A stretch of DNA of 64,000 nt from Gammaproteobacteria bacterium (GTDB lineage: Bacteria > Pseudomonadota > Gammaproteobacteria > Steroidobacterales > GCA-2729495). Made by a program: the position numbers and the translations under genes. Shown piece by piece: positions 1 through 8,218 of this stretch. The notes beneath the pieces are model-generated. The model worked only from the letters and a program-made list of their open reading frames with translations. It was not told the DNA's origin and made no database searches. The number at the start of each line of letters is the position of its first letter. Position 1 is the first letter of the stretch. The stretch covers positions 2,363,001 to 2,427,000 of the forward strand of contig CP129466.1 in the NCBI GenBank assembly GCA_030583605.1. Reading direction: 5' to 3'.

Positions 1-9
1 ACAAGGCCG

Positions 10-1071
10 TCAAGGCTCTCCGGACGAGCTGACCGCTGCCGCGTCCATCGGCGCTTCCCGCGCCAGTTCCTCCAGCCGTGTCATGACGTCCGCCACGAGG
101 CGCTCCGTGCCCTCGGCGCGCAGCGCGCTGATGCGGTAAACAGGCCCGCTCCAGGCGAGCGAGGCCATCACCTCGCGCTCACGTTCGATCGCGTCCTGTG
201 GGTCGAGCAGGTCCACCTTGTTCAGCACCAGCCAGCGTTCGCGGCCCGCCAGCTCCGCATTGAACCGCTCCAGCTCCCGGACGATTTCCACCGCATCGTC
301 AGCCGGCCGCGTGGTTCCGGGCGCAGGCGCCAGGTCCACGATGTGCAGGAGCAGGCGCGTGCGCTCGAGATGCCTGAGGAAGCGCGTGCCGAGACCGGCA
401 CCCTCTGCGGCACCCTCGATGAGGCCGGGAATGTCCGCCATCACGAAGCTGCGCAGCGGGCCGACGTACACGACGCCGAGATTCGGGTACAGCGTTGTGA
501 ATGGATAGTCGGCGACCTTCGGTCGCGCAGCCGATACCGCCCGGATCAGGGTCGACTTGCCGGCATTCGGCTTGCCGAGCAGACCAACGTCGGCGAGCAA
601 TGCCAGCTCCAGGCACAGCTCGCGGCCCTCTCCCGGGGTACCGGGCGTGGCACGCCGCGGCGCGCGGTTCACGCTGCTCTTGAAGCGGGTATTGCCCTTA
701 CCGCCGCGCCCGCCTGCCGCCACCAGCAGCCGTTCGCCCGGCGAAGTGAGATCGCCGAGCACCTCCTGGGTCTCGGCCGCGATCACCCGCGTGCCGCAGG
801 GTACCGGCACCTCGAGATCGGTCCCGCTGCGGCCACTGCAGTTGGCGCCGGAACCCGCCTCGCCATGCTCCGACCGGTAGCGGCGATTGACGCGGAAATC
901 GGCCAGCGTGTTGATGCCCTCGCGGGCGACCAGATAGATGCTCCCGCCATCGCCGCCGTCGCCGCCGTCCGGCCCGCCGCGCGGAATGTTCTTCTCGCGA
1001 CGGAAGCTCACGCAGCCTGGCCCGCCATTGCCGGCCTGCACGCGAACCGTGGCTTCATCGACGAATTTCAT
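10..1071 (-). CDS. obgE: GTPase ObgE/CgtA, ribosome-associated
   Basis: A 353-residue Obg-family GTPase. The glycine-rich Obg fold covers about residues 1-158 (start [20 protein letters not shown], with the GGDGGDGG repeat). The G domain follows: G1 GKPNAGKS at about 166-173, G3 DIPG at 213-216 and G4 NKVD at 284-287. Obg proteins bind the large ribosomal subunit and act in 50S maturation and stress signalling. It lies downstream of rplU and rpmA on the same strand, the usual gammaproteobacterial order. A perfect hairpin in the 69-bp gap to rpmA may uncouple its expression from the ribosomal genes. The C-terminus is short and ends in a serine-rich tail. The gene is complete, with its stop codon 10 bases from the window edge. 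Confidence 0.97.
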   Translation of the reverse strand: MKFVDEATVRVQAGNGGPGCVSFRREKNIPRGGPDGGDGGDGGSIYLVAREGINTLADFRVNRRYRSEHGEAGSGANCSGRSGTDLEVPVPCGTRVIAAETQEVLGDLTSPGERLLVAAGGRGGKGNTRFKSSVNRAPRRATPGTPGEGRELCLELALLADVGLLGKPNAGKSTLIRAVSAARPKVADYPFTTLYPNLGVVYVGPLRSFVMADIPGLIEGAAEGAGLGTRFLRHLERTRLLLHIVDLAPAPGTTRPADDAVEIVRELERFNAELAGRERWLVLNKVDLLDPQDAIEREREVMASLAWSGPVYRISALRAEGTERLVADVMTRLEELAREAPMDAAAVSSSGEP

Positions 1072-1093
1072 CGCTTCACGCCGGGGCAGAAAC

Positions 1094-1121
1094 GACGAAC
1101 CCCGCCGTGGCGGGGTTCGTC
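1094..1121 (-). terminator. Perfect hairpin between rpmA and obgE
   Basis: The arms GACGAACCCCGCC and GGCGGGGTTCGTC pair without mismatch around a 2-base centre. On the minus strand the hairpin is followed by GTTTCT, only a short T tract. It lies in the 69-bp gap between the rpmA stop and the obgE start, so it would act as a partial terminator or attenuator in the rplU-rpmA-obgE transcript, or as an RNA-stability element. The structure is seen directly; its role is inferred. Confidence 0.6.
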
Positions 1122-1140
1122 AGGGCTGATCGCCGCTGCG

Positions 1141-1401
1141 TCAGGCCTGCGGCACGATGCTCACGAACAGGCGGTTCTTCGGACCCTTGCGGTCAAAGCG
1201 CACGGTGCCGTCCGCCCGGGCAAACAGCGTGTGGTCGCGGCCCATGCCGACATTGACGCCAGCGTGATAGCGCGTGCCACGCTGACGCAGGATGATGTTC
1301 CCCGCAATGACCGCCTCTCCGCCGAAGCACTTCACGCCGAGTCGCTTCGCCTGGGAATCGCGCCCGTTACGGGTACTGCCGCCTGCTTTCTTATGTGCCA
1401 T
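1141..1401 (-). CDS. rpmA: 50S ribosomal protein L27
   Basis: Eighty-six residues, the normal bL27 length. It starts [20 protein letters not shown], the conserved flexible N-terminal arm that reaches towards the peptidyl-transferase centre, followed by the usual [11 protein letters not shown] and [15 protein letters not shown] segments. There is no N-terminal cleavage extension of the Firmicutes type. It sits 5 bp downstream of rplU, so the two are co-transcribed, probably from the promoter at 1790-1818. Confidence 0.98.
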   Translation of the reverse strand: MAHKKAGGSTRNGRDSQAKRLGVKCFGGEAVIAGNIILRQRGTRYHAGVNVGMGRDHTLFARADGTVRFDRKGPKNRLFVSIVPQA

Positions 1402-1406
1402 GACAA

Positions 1407-1739
1407 TTACTCCTTGCCGGCCGGCGGGCCACCGGTGATGCCGGTGATCTCCACCCGCGTGAACGACTGCCGGTGGCTGCCGATCCGCTTGTAGGTCGTG
1501 CGGCGCTTGAACTTGATGACGCTCACCTTGTCGGTGCGGCCCTGCGCGACCACACGGGCCGTCACCTTGCCGCCGGCAACTTTCGGTGCGCCGACCTTGA
1601 GGTCGCGGCCCTCACCGATCATCAGTACGTCGGTGAACTCGACTTCGTCGCCTTCGGCGGCTGCCAGCTTTTCGACATCGAGCTGTTCGCCCTTGCTGGC
1701 GCGGTACTGCTTGCCACCCGTTACGAATACGGCGTACAT
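1407..1739 (-). CDS. rplU: 50S ribosomal protein L21
   Basis: A bL21 protein of 110 residues beginning [20 protein letters not shown], with the typical [16 protein letters not shown] region near the C-terminus that contacts 23S rRNA. The family is usually about 103 residues; here the end carries a short extension (GGPPAGKE). It is the first gene of the rplU-rpmA-obgE unit. The ATG at 1739 follows a GGAGAG ribosome-binding site. The gene is divergent from ispB. Confidence 0.97.
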   Translation of the reverse strand: MYAVFVTGGKQYRASKGEQLDVEKLAAAEGDEVEFTDVLMIGEGRDLKVGAPKVAGGKVTARVVAQGRTDKVSVIKFKRRTTYKRIGSHRQSFTRVEITGITGGPPAGKE

Positions 1740-1789
1740 CGTGAAACTCTCCGCAGGGCCGGCCGGACGATGGCCGGAAAAGAGCGGGC

Positions 1790-1818
1790 ATTCTAATGAG
1801 TCGTGCCTGCCGGTTCAA
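1790..1818 (-). promoter_or_regulatory. Sigma-70-type promoter for rplU-rpmA(-obgE)
   Basis: On the minus strand, TTGAAC (1818-1813) is separated by exactly 17 bases from TAGAAT (1795-1790). The -10 box is about 50 bases before the rplU ATG and sits in the rplU-ispB divergent region. Box quality and spacing are good for a housekeeping promoter. This is sequence inspection only. Confidence 0.6.
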
Positions 1819-2001
1819 CAACTTGGCAGCCCGGCCCCACCCCCGGCGTCCCCGCCCCACCGGTTTCCCATCCGGGCAGGGGCAGGACGCCTGGCCCGAC
1901 GAGGGAAGACCAGGCCCGCCGGCGGCGGCGCAGGCCCGGACCCGGTCAGGATAAATACCTGTTTTACTCCCGCGCACATCGCGGGCATTATTGGCGCGCG
2001 C

Positions 2002-3000
2002 ATGAAGCTCGTCCAACCCGAACATCCCGCTTTCGACCTCGAAACGGTTCGCGATCTGGTGGGCGAGGACTGGGCTGCCGTCAATCGCGAGATCCAGGCG
2101 CAGCTCGCCAGCGACGTCGCGCTCGTCAACAGCATCGCGCACTACATCATCGGCAGCGGCGGCAAGCGCCTGCGCCCGCTGCTCGTGCTGCTCGCCGCAC
2201 GAGCCTGCGGCTACACCGGCCAGCAGCACGTGCTGGCCGCCGCGATCATCGAGTTCATCCACACCGCCACGTTGCTGCACGACGATGTCGTGGACGAGTC
2301 TGACCTGCGCCGCGGCCAGGAAACCGCCAACAGCGTCTTCGGCAACCAGGCGAGCGTGCTCGTCGGCGACTTCCTCTATTCGCGGGCCTTCCAGATGATG
2401 GTCGAAGTCGGCCAGATGCGGATCATGGACGTGATGGCAGATGCCACCAACACCATCGCCGAGGGCGAGGTGCTGCAGCTCATGAACTGCAATGACCCGG
2501 AAACCACGGAAGCACGCTACCTCGAAGTCATCTACCGCAAGACCGCCAAGCTGTTCGAGGCGGGCATGCAGATCGGCGCCATCCTCGCCGACCAGACACG
2601 GGCGGTCGAAGACGCGCTGCTCGACTACGGCAAGCACGTCGGTCTCGCTTTCCAGCTCGTCGACGACGCGCTCGACTACCACGCGGACCGCGACGAACTC
2701 GGCAAGAACATCGGTGCCGACCTCGCCGAAGGCAAGCCCACGCTGCCGCTGATCTACGCCTTGCAGCGCGGCACTCCGAAAGAACAGGTGGTGATCCGCC
2801 GCGCCATCGAGCACGGCGGCCTCGATGAGATCGACACCATTCTTGCTGCCATCCAGACCACCGGCGCGCTCGCCTATACGCTCACCCGCGCGCGCGAATC
2901 CGCACGGCAGGCGGCGGCGGCGCTCGGCCGCGTCCCGGACTCGGTGCACAAGGAAGCGCTGCTGCAGCTGGCCGACTTCGCCGTGGAACGACGGTACTGA
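2002..3000 (+). CDS. ispB: Polyprenyl diphosphate synthase (octaprenyl-type, ubiquinone side chain)
   Basis: A 332-residue trans-isoprenyl diphosphate synthase. It has the first aspartate-rich motif [15 protein letters not shown] (chain elongation, Mg2+ binding) and the second DDALDY, plus GGKRLRP and the conserved GEGEVLQL-like helix. IspB extends farnesyl diphosphate for the quinone side chain. The ATG at 2002 is chosen because the conserved N-terminus begins there; the open frame runs further upstream but through the rplU promoter. The gene is divergent from rplU-rpmA-obgE, as in many gammaproteobacteria. Product chain length cannot be read from the sequence. Confidence 0.93.
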   Translation: MKLVQPEHPAFDLETVRDLVGEDWAAVNREIQAQLASDVALVNSIAHYIIGSGGKRLRPLLVLLAARACGYTGQQHVLAAAIIEFIHTATLLHDDVVDESDLRRGQETANSVFGNQASVLVGDFLYSRAFQMMVEVGQMRIMDVMADATNTIAEGEVLQLMNCNDPETTEARYLEVIYRKTAKLFEAGMQIGAILADQTRAVEDALLDYGKHVGLAFQLVDDALDYHADRDELGKNIGADLAEGKPTLPLIYALQRGTPKEQVVIRRAIEHGGLDEIDTILAAIQTTGALAYTLTRARESARQAAAALGRVPDSVHKEALLQLADFAVERRY

Positions 3001-3044
3001 CCGCTGCGCACGCCTGACCGCCGCCGACCGCGGCGTGTCACCAC

Positions 3045-3073
3045 TGGACGCTGCCGCGACCTTCGCTCACAAT
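3045..3073 (+). promoter_or_regulatory. Possible tRNA-Pro promoter
   Basis: TGGACG and CACAAT are spaced by 17 bases and followed by a very GC-rich stretch, the kind of discriminator seen at stringently controlled stable-RNA promoters. The match to the -35 consensus is weak. It ends about 50 bases before the mature tRNA. Confidence 0.3.
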
Positions 3074-3122
3074 GCCCGCCCGCGATGGGCCGGGGTCATC
3101 CGCGCGTATCGCCGACTGCCGA

Positions 3123-3199
3123 CGGGGTGTAGCTCAGCTTGGTAGAGCGCTTGCTTCGGGAGCAAGAGGTCGCAGGTTCGAATCCTGTCACCCCGACCA
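3123..3199 (+). tRNA. tRNA-Pro (anticodon CGG)
   Basis: A 77-nt cloverleaf. The acceptor CGGGGTG pairs with CACCCCG. The D arm contains AGCTCAGCTTGGTAGAGC, the anticodon arm CTTGC-TTCGGGA-GCAAG gives anticodon CGG, and the T arm contains GGTTCGAATCC. The 3' CCA is encoded (3197-3199). It reads proline CCG codons, which are abundant in this GC-rich genome. It lies just downstream of ispB. Confidence 0.97.
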
Positions 3200-3326
3200 G
3201 TAAAAACAGATAGTTAGCATACCCGGCCCAACCTCTGCACCAGCCGCCCAGGCACACCTTGGCGGAATAAGCACCCGGCTGGAACATCAACGTCGACTCT
3301 CCCGTACGCTCGCGGCGACGCCGAAG

Positions 3327-3692
3327 TCAGTGCTCATGATCGTGCTCGTGGTCGTGTCCCTCGTGCCTGGCGGCAAACGTTTCCTGCCGCGCCTCGATTT
3401 CGGCCGGCGCGCACAGGCCCTTGTCGGCGAGGAGCCGCTCGAAGGCACTGCCCCAGCGCTCGTAGTAACTCCACTCGCCTGGCGAATGCCCGCCGCGATC
3501 CCAGGCAGCGATCTCATCGATAAGGAGCTGGCGAAACTCCTCCCACCTGAAGACACCCGCATCGTGGAGCGTCATGGTCATCCCGAACAACCGGCTCTCC
3601 CACGGGGCGGCGAAGACCAGTTCGCCGTTGGCGCGTGGCGGGGCCGCACGGCCTTCGGTATCCAGCAGATCCGCGGGATTGCCGGGCGTCAT
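3327..3692 (-). CDS. Nitrile hydratase accessory (activator, P14K-like) protein with His-rich tail
   Basis: About 121 residues from the ATG at 3692, which lies 4 bp after the alpha-subunit stop; an in-frame ATG at 3725 is also possible. The sequence resembles the beta-subunit-like activator of nitrile hydratases: FAAPWESRLFGMTMTLHDAG, then FRQLLIDEIAAWDR and YYERWGSAFERLL. Such activators carry alpha subunit and metal to the apoenzyme and assist cysteine oxidation. The last residues, HEGHDHEHDHEH, form a histidine/acid-rich tail that could bind Co, Ni or Zn. It is the third gene of a beta-alpha-activator set, the order usual for cobalt-type enzymes. Confidence 0.88.
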   Translation of the reverse strand: MTPGNPADLLDTEGRAAPPRANGELVFAAPWESRLFGMTMTLHDAGVFRWEEFRQLLIDEIAAWDRGGHSPGEWSYYERWGSAFERLLADKGLCAPAEIEARQETFAARHEGHDHEHDHEH

Positions 3693-3696
3693 GGTG

Positions 3697-4287
3697 TCAG
3701 GCGAGCCGGGGCACGGCGACGCCAATCATGCTGTCGCGCGTGACCAGCGCCGCGAGTGCGTCCTCGCCGAGATGCTCCGTGCCCGCCGGGCGCATCGGCA
3801 GGACCATGTAGCGCACCTCCGAGCTGCTGTCCCACACGCGCACCCGCATGTCTTCGGGAAGCGAGAGGCCGATCTCGGCCAGCACCGCCCGCGGCTCGCG
3901 CACGACGCGCGCCCGATAGGCCGGCGACTTGTACCAGCTCGGCGGCAGGCCGAGAACCGACCACGGATAGCACGAGCAGAGTGAGCACACGACGACATTG
4001 TGCGTCTCAGGCGTGTTCTCCACGACCACGAGGTGCTCCAGCACGGTCACACCGACTACGCCGCCAGCGCCGGCAGGGTCCTCGAGCAGCCTTGCCTTGA
4101 AAGCCGGGTCCAGCCAGGCACGCGCGACCAGGCGCGCGCCCTTCAGAGGCCCGATGTCCTGCTCGAAGTAGCGGATCACGGCATCGACCGCAGCCGGATC
4201 GAGCAGGCCTTTTTCCTGCAGCAGGGACTCCAGTGCCTCGACCCGCAGGGCGATCTCCGGCGTCCCGTGCTCGTGAATCTCGCTCAT
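3697..4287 (-). CDS. nthA: Nitrile hydratase alpha subunit
   Basis: A 196-residue alpha subunit of nitrile hydratase, which converts nitriles to amides. The metal-binding claw is [12 protein letters not shown]: Cys101, Cys104, Ser105 and Cys106, where Cys104 and Cys106 are normally oxidised to sulfinic and sulfenic acid. Residue 102 is serine, the iron-type signature (cobalt enzymes have threonine), yet the following YPW and [16 protein letters not shown] read like cobalt-type enzymes. The ATG at 4287 overlaps the beta-subunit stop (ATGA). The metal type is therefore ambiguous. It could instead be a thiocyanate hydrolase gamma-like subunit, but the beta partner and activator favour nitrile hydratase. 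Confidence 0.95.
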   Translation of the reverse strand: MSEIHEHGTPEIALRVEALESLLQEKGLLDPAAVDAVIRYFEQDIGPLKGARLVARAWLDPAFKARLLEDPAGAGGVVGVTVLEHLVVVENTPETHNVVVCSLCSCYPWSVLGLPPSWYKSPAYRARVVREPRAVLAEIGLSLPEDMRVRVWDSSSEVRYMVLPMRPAGTEHLGEDALAALVTRDSMIGVAVPRLA

Positions 4288-4970
4288 GGCAGCTCCTCCG
4301 GCGGTCCGGGTTCGAGGTAGCTCTCGAAAAGATCAAGCATCAGACACGTGCCCTGCTCGGCGGCATCACCCCAGAGTTCTGCGCCGTCGAACTCGACGGA
4401 ATACACGTACTGAGGATTCTCGCCGAGCCCGTGCGCATTCGTGTCAGGGAATACCATCGCAGGATGTATGCGGCGAATGACCCCGCGACGGGAGCGTGCG
4501 TACGCCGGCAGCCGCGTATGCCCGGCTGGCTGGTGATTACGCGTAAGGACGGCCTGGCCGAGGGCAAATGCAGGCGCATGATCCACCTCACGCGTGAAGG
4601 ATAGATTCGGCATCGGACCGCCGCGCCGTGCCGCCGGCGCTCGCGCGGAGGTGGCTTTATCGGCCGGGCCTGCGCCTCCCATCAGCCACGCATCGAGTTC
4701 GCCGGGAGCCAGAAAACCGTTCTCCTGCAACCCGAGCTCCAGCGCAGCCAGCCAGCGCCCGTAGTAGCCGTTGCGGAAGTAAGCGACAGGATCGAGTCGC
4801 TCGCCGCGGTGACGAGCCGCGTCGAGGTTCACGCCGCCCCTGCTCCCGCCGGATGAGAGCGCAATGGCGAACACACGCGCCTCCCAGCGCTCGTGGAACG
4901 TGGGGTCATCCGGGGTGTGCTCGATGCGGCCGAATCCGTGCCGGCCGCCGATGTCGTGTTCACCGTTCAT
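4284..4970 (-). CDS. nthB: Nitrile hydratase beta subunit
   Basis: A 228-residue beta subunit starting [18 protein letters not shown], the conserved family N-terminus. The ATG at 4970 is preceded by GGGAGAG, so the 13-residue upstream open extension is probably untranslated. Family features include [30 protein letters not shown] and the C-terminal barrel with [29 protein letters not shown] and FESYLEPG. The beta subunit packs on alpha and completes the active site with arginines. It is encoded before alpha, the cobalt-type order. Confidence 0.95.
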   Translation of the reverse strand: MNGEHDIGGRHGFGRIEHTPDDPTFHERWEARVFAIALSSGGSRGGVNLDAARHRGERLDPVAYFRNGYYGRWLAALELGLQENGFLAPGELDAWLMGGAGPADKATSARAPAARRGGPMPNLSFTREVDHAPAFALGQAVLTRNHQPAGHTRLPAYARSRRGVIRRIHPAMVFPDTNAHGLGENPQYVYSVEFDGAELWGDAAEQGTCLMLDLFESYLEPGPPEELP

Positions 4971-5018
4971 GCCCGGCTCTCCCTGCTGTGAGCAGGCAAC
5001 CGCTTCCATGCGAAACCC

Positions 5019-5831
5019 CTACCAAGGGAGCACCGTGCCGTCGTAGCTCAGAAACGCGCCCGAATTCTCGAGCGTCAGGCTGTCGATGTCCCGGATCAGG
5101 TCCCGCACGGCATCGGCTGGCGGGCGCAGCATGCTTTTCGGCGCGCCCTTCATGAAGTCCGTGTCCACCATGCCCGGGTTGAGAATCCCCACGGCCACGC
5201 CTTTCGGCTTGAGCTGGATGGCGAGATTTCGCATCTCCATATTCAGCGCAGCCTTGCTCGCACGCATGAAATAAAGACGCGCCGAAGAAACCTTGCCGAT
5301 CGAGCCTTCACTGCTTGATATGGCCACGATGCGCTTCTCGCGACTCGCCAGGACGCTCGGCAGAAACGCCTCCGCGATCTTGAGTGGCGCGATCGTGTTG
5401 ACACGCAATACCTCCTCGAAAGTCGCGTAGTCGAGCTTCCCGAACATCTGATTCTGCATTCCGCCACTTATCCCCGCATTGTTGATGAGCACATCGATGG
5501 GGCTTGTCGCATATTTGGCCGCGAGCGCATCCACACCGTGATGATCGGTGATATCGAGATGCTCGACCACGATCCGCGGATTGGCCGCAGCCAACGCCTG
5601 GAGGTCCTTCGCTTCGGCCGGATTGCGCGCGGTGGCAATCACGCGAGCGCCCCGCGCCGCATATTGCCTGACGAGCTCCAGGCCGATGCCCTTGTTGGAG
5701 CCCGTCACGAGAACGGTCGGCACATAGGAGGCAGCCGTGCGTTCGTCGCCGCCCTGCGCGCGCGCAGGCATACCGGAAGCGCCGAGAACTGCGATTGCTG
5801 CCAGGGCCAGACCGGCCGTTCGTACGTTCAT
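5019..5831 (-). CDS. Exported short-chain dehydrogenase/reductase-like protein lacking the catalytic Tyr
   Basis: A 270-residue protein with a clear signal peptide (hydrophobic LALAAIAVLGASG, cleavage near ARAQ, about residue 26). It is followed by an SDR Rossmann domain: TGSNKGIG (43-50), NNAG (117-120) and the serine region ISSSEGS (171-177). The usual YxxxK pair is altered: the segment reads RLYFMRASKAALN, so the residue four before Lys193 is Met189, not Tyr; a Tyr sits two positions earlier. The ATG at 5831 is preceded by AAGGAG with good spacing. It lies 48 bp upstream of nthB and is probably co-transcribed. The substrate is unknown, and the altered active site may mean changed or absent catalysis. 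Confidence 0.85.
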   Translation of the reverse strand: MNVRTAGLALAAIAVLGASGMPARAQGGDERTAASYVPTVLVTGSNKGIGLELVRQYAARGARVIATARNPAEAKDLQALAAANPRIVVEHLDITDHHGVDALAAKYATSPIDVLINNAGISGGMQNQMFGKLDYATFEEVLRVNTIAPLKIAEAFLPSVLASREKRIVAISSSEGSIGKVSSARLYFMRASKAALNMEMRNLAIQLKPKGVAVGILNPGMVDTDFMKGAPKSMLRPPADAVRDLIRDIDSLTLENSGAFLSYDGTVLPW

Positions 5832-5978
5832 GAATTGCTCCTTGGTCCCAAACCTGCGCGAGGCGCCTTTGTAGTCGCACACCAGAGTTACCGGAGCGTC
5901 TGATTATCTGGTTGAGCCCGCGCACCCGGCCCTCACCGCCCCGATGCTCAGTCAGTCAATTGATCCGGCACCCTGCAC

Positions 5979-7064
5979 CTACGCGGCCCGCCACATTCGT
6001 ATGAGCGCCAGCGTCGATTCCACCAGCTCGCGTGTCAGATCCCCGGCCGGCATCTCGCGCGCAAAGCGCAGCGCCTGCCCCGCCCAGAGTGAGGTGAAGT
6101 CGCCCGAGCCCTGCGCCTCGGCCTTCAATCGCAGCGGCAGCATCGCACCCATGGCACCCGGAAAGGCCGGTGCGTCCGCGCTGATCGGCCCGATCTCACG
6201 GACCGCGCGATTGACGATGCCGCGCGCCGGCCGGCCGGTGAAGACATTCGTGATCGCTGTCTGGTCCTCGCGCGCCGTCTTGAGCGCAGTCCGATAGATC
6301 GGCGGAATGGTGGCTTCGGGAGTCAACAGATAGGCCGTGCCGATCTGGGCACCCGCCGCCCCCAGCATCAAGGCGGCCGCGATCCCGCGTGCGTCCCCGA
6401 TACCGCCGGCGGCGATCACCGGCACGCGCACCGCATCGACGACCTGGGGCACCAGCGCCATCGTTCCCGGTTGCGAAGCCACCTCGTCGGTCAGGAACAT
6501 GGCGCGATGCCCGCCCCCCTCCACGCCTTGCGCGATGATGGCATCGGCTCCGTGCCCGGCGAGCCAGCGTGCTTCCTCGACGGTGGTCGCGGACGCGATG
6601 ACGCGCGCGCCGGCAGCCTTCACCCGCGCGACCATCGCTTCCGGCGGAAACCCGAAATGAAAGCTCACGACAGGCGGCTTGAGCTCTTCGATGAGCGCAC
6701 ACGACTCGTCCCCAAACGGCCCACGGCCGCTGCCGCGCCCGCCGGAGGGTGCTGGCACATCAATGCCCAGCTCGCGGCGAAAGGGCGCCAACCGCTCTAC
6801 CCAGCGCGCCGCGCGCGCTTCATCCGGTTCGGGCGGCGCATAACAGAAGAAGTTCAGATTGAAGGGTCGGGTCGTGCGCCGGCGAATGGCCTGTACTTCC
6901 TGGCGCAGGTAGTCCGCGGGAAACAATCCGCACGGCAGCGATCCCAGGCCTCCCGCCTCGCTGACGGCCGCTGCAAGCGCCGACCCCTGCGCGCCGGCCA
7001 TCGGCGCCTGAATGACCGGATGCTCCATGCCGAGCAAATCGAGAAGCCGGCGGTCGGGCCACAT
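5979..7064 (-). CDS. Nitronate monooxygenase / 2-nitropropane dioxygenase family FMN protein
   Basis: A 361-residue TIM-barrel flavoprotein. Visible family features are HPVIQAPMAGAQGSALAAAV at the N-terminus (FMN contact), FNLNFFCY, VVSFHFGFP, the glycine-rich GADAIIAQGVEGGGHRA with the conserved His, PVIAAGGIGDARGIAAAL for phosphate binding, and GAQIGTAYL. Such enzymes oxidise alkyl nitronates to carbonyl compounds and nitrite. The C-terminal sequence FTGRPARGIVNR is typical of class I members. It is the first gene of a minus-strand run that ends in nitrile hydratase, 147 bp upstream of the SDR gene, so a shared role in organo-nitrogen metabolism is possible but unproved. Confidence 0.88.
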   Translation of the reverse strand: MWPDRRLLDLLGMEHPVIQAPMAGAQGSALAAAVSEAGGLGSLPCGLFPADYLRQEVQAIRRRTTRPFNLNFFCYAPPEPDEARAARWVERLAPFRRELGIDVPAPSGGRGSGRGPFGDESCALIEELKPPVVSFHFGFPPEAMVARVKAAGARVIASATTVEEARWLAGHGADAIIAQGVEGGGHRAMFLTDEVASQPGTMALVPQVVDAVRVPVIAAGGIGDARGIAAALMLGAAGAQIGTAYLLTPEATIPPIYRTALKTAREDQTAITNVFTGRPARGIVNRAVREIGPISADAPAFPGAMGAMLPLRLKAEAQGSGDFTSLWAGQALRFAREMPAGDLTRELVESTLALIRMWRAA

Positions 7065-7305
7065 TGAGGATTACTCCGTCTGTACCTGGGCGATCGGCCG
7101 AATTTCAATGCGACGAATGTACTCCTGAATTTCCGGCGATGTCACCCGGGCTCCCACGCCGTACCGGTCACTTCTTTCCTGTCCATGCCGCGGATAATCC
7201 GGCCGGAAGAATTTTCATGTCCCTCGCACGCCGGCGCCCCTCACCCTCCGAGGTCGGACGCCGCAGAACATGCAGGTATTTTGAAGGCGCTTCGCCGACC
7301 CGCGG

Positions 7306-7357
7306 CGACGGGGCGCCGTCGCTACGGAGTCGATGCGTTGACTGCGCACGGTGGCGG
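7306..7357. repeat. Dispersed repeat type 2, copy A
   Basis: A 52-bp segment containing GACGGGGCGCCGT, CGGAGTCG and CGGTGGCGG. It aligns without gaps to 38028-38079 with about nine differences. It lies in the same orientation and, in both places, outside recognised genes. Confidence 0.6.
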
Positions 7358-7402
7358 CTGGCGGGGACGCTGCTCCGGGGCACAGGCGCGGGCTTCGGAG
7401 TC

Positions 7403-7461
7403 GGACGGCCTGTAACGGGCGTGTGAGGCCGGCGCAGCAGGAGCGCAGCACAGGGACGTGC
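7403..7461. repeat. Dispersed repeat type 1, copy A, with hairpin core
   Basis: The first 47 bases (7403-7449) match 61458-61504 with a single difference. The end carries the hairpin core GCAC-AGGGAC-GTGC (7448-7461). The same core is present inverted at 10194-10207, and a variant with GTAC/GTAC arms occurs at 61529-61542. It is part of a small family of intergenic repeats in this genome. Confidence 0.7.
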
Positions 7462-7678
7462 GCGGAGCGGCGCTCGCCGGGCAGCGGGCCACCCCCTCAC
7501 CCGCACCTGTCGGAGGAAGACACCGACAGCTCCGCCAGCGGAGTCCGCGCGGAACCCACGTATCGCCTTCGCAAGCGCCCCGGCGCAGCCGCTCCAGCAA
7601 TCACTCAACTCCCTCTCGCAACCGCCTGCCTTAATTAAGTAAAATCCAGCCATCAGCACACCGGCAAGAAGGTGCGAT

Positions 7679-8170
7679 ATGGGCCGCATGACCGCGGGAC
7701 TAGCGATCGTCACGATGATCGCCGCTTCCGCCACCGCCTCGATTCCCACAGCGGACGACGATGCACCGCCAGCCCTGCCGCCGGTGTCCGGGGAATCGGC
7801 CACATTCTTGCCCCTGCTGCCGGGCGCGCCCTCCGCCTGTGTCTGGCGCTTTGCCTTCCGGCCGCCGGTACGCCTCTACTACGGTTGCCGCTCCCCCGAC
7901 ACGCTGGACACCTTCACCGCCTGGATCGATCTCGACCGCGAACAACTGGCCGCCTTTGCCGCGCTCGCCGCAGCGATGGCTGCAGGCGACGGACACGACC
8001 CGGTGACGTTACGCCTGCCGCCACCGGCACCGCAGCAACCGACATTGTGCGACCGGTACTGGCTGTGGGCGACGGACGAAGGCGGCCGCGCGCCCGGGAT
8101 GACGCGGGCGCGCAAGCTGGCCCAGGCCTGCGGCGACGAGGCAGCGAAGGCGGCGACGCATGACAACTGA
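7679..8170 (+). CDS. Secreted hypothetical protein
   Basis: A 163-residue protein that I do not recognise. The N-terminus looks like a signal peptide (MGRMTAGLAIVTMIAASATAS), then a proline-rich stretch and a small domain with three cysteines (CVWRF, YYGCRSPD, LCDRYW). A near equal-length open frame at 7672-8163 overlaps it, but that frame is arginine- and proline-rich with no signal sequence, so I prefer this one. The ATG at 7679 follows GAAGGTG; the ATG at 7688 is an alternative. It lies 48 bp upstream of the ParA-like gene in the same direction and may be co-transcribed. Confidence 0.65.
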   Translation: MGRMTAGLAIVTMIAASATASIPTADDDAPPALPPVSGESATFLPLLPGAPSACVWRFAFRPPVRLYYGCRSPDTLDTFTAWIDLDREQLAAFAALAAAMAAGDGHDPVTLRLPPPAPQQPTLCDRYWLWATDEGGRAPGMTRARKLAQACGDEAAKAATHDN

Positions 8171-8218
8171 GAACTGCATCACCGACCCGGTGGCCGCCGA
8201 TTCAACAATAATGGCCCC

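Larger units (their letters stand above)
7065..7678. other. Intergenic region with dispersed repeats, no gene seen
   Basis: This 614-bp divergent region lies between the nitronate monooxygenase gene and the secreted protein at 7679. The open frames in it are short, overlap in several frames and show no family features. It holds two repeat units that recur elsewhere in the window (7306-7357 and 7403-7461). The last 60 bases turn AT-richer (CTTAATTAAGTAAAATCC around 7630-7648) and probably contain the promoter of the downstream gene. Confidence 0.6.

Noticed and set aside
3096..3290. Minus-strand ORF containing LVGVTGFEPATSCSRSKRST
   Set aside because: This is the antisense translation of the tRNA-Pro gene, a well-known spurious ORF in databases.
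7672..8163. Alternative 163-codon frame over the secreted hypothetical gene
   Set aside because: It has no signal peptide or ribosome-binding site and is mostly Arg/Pro/Ala, typical of out-of-frame reading in GC-rich DNA.
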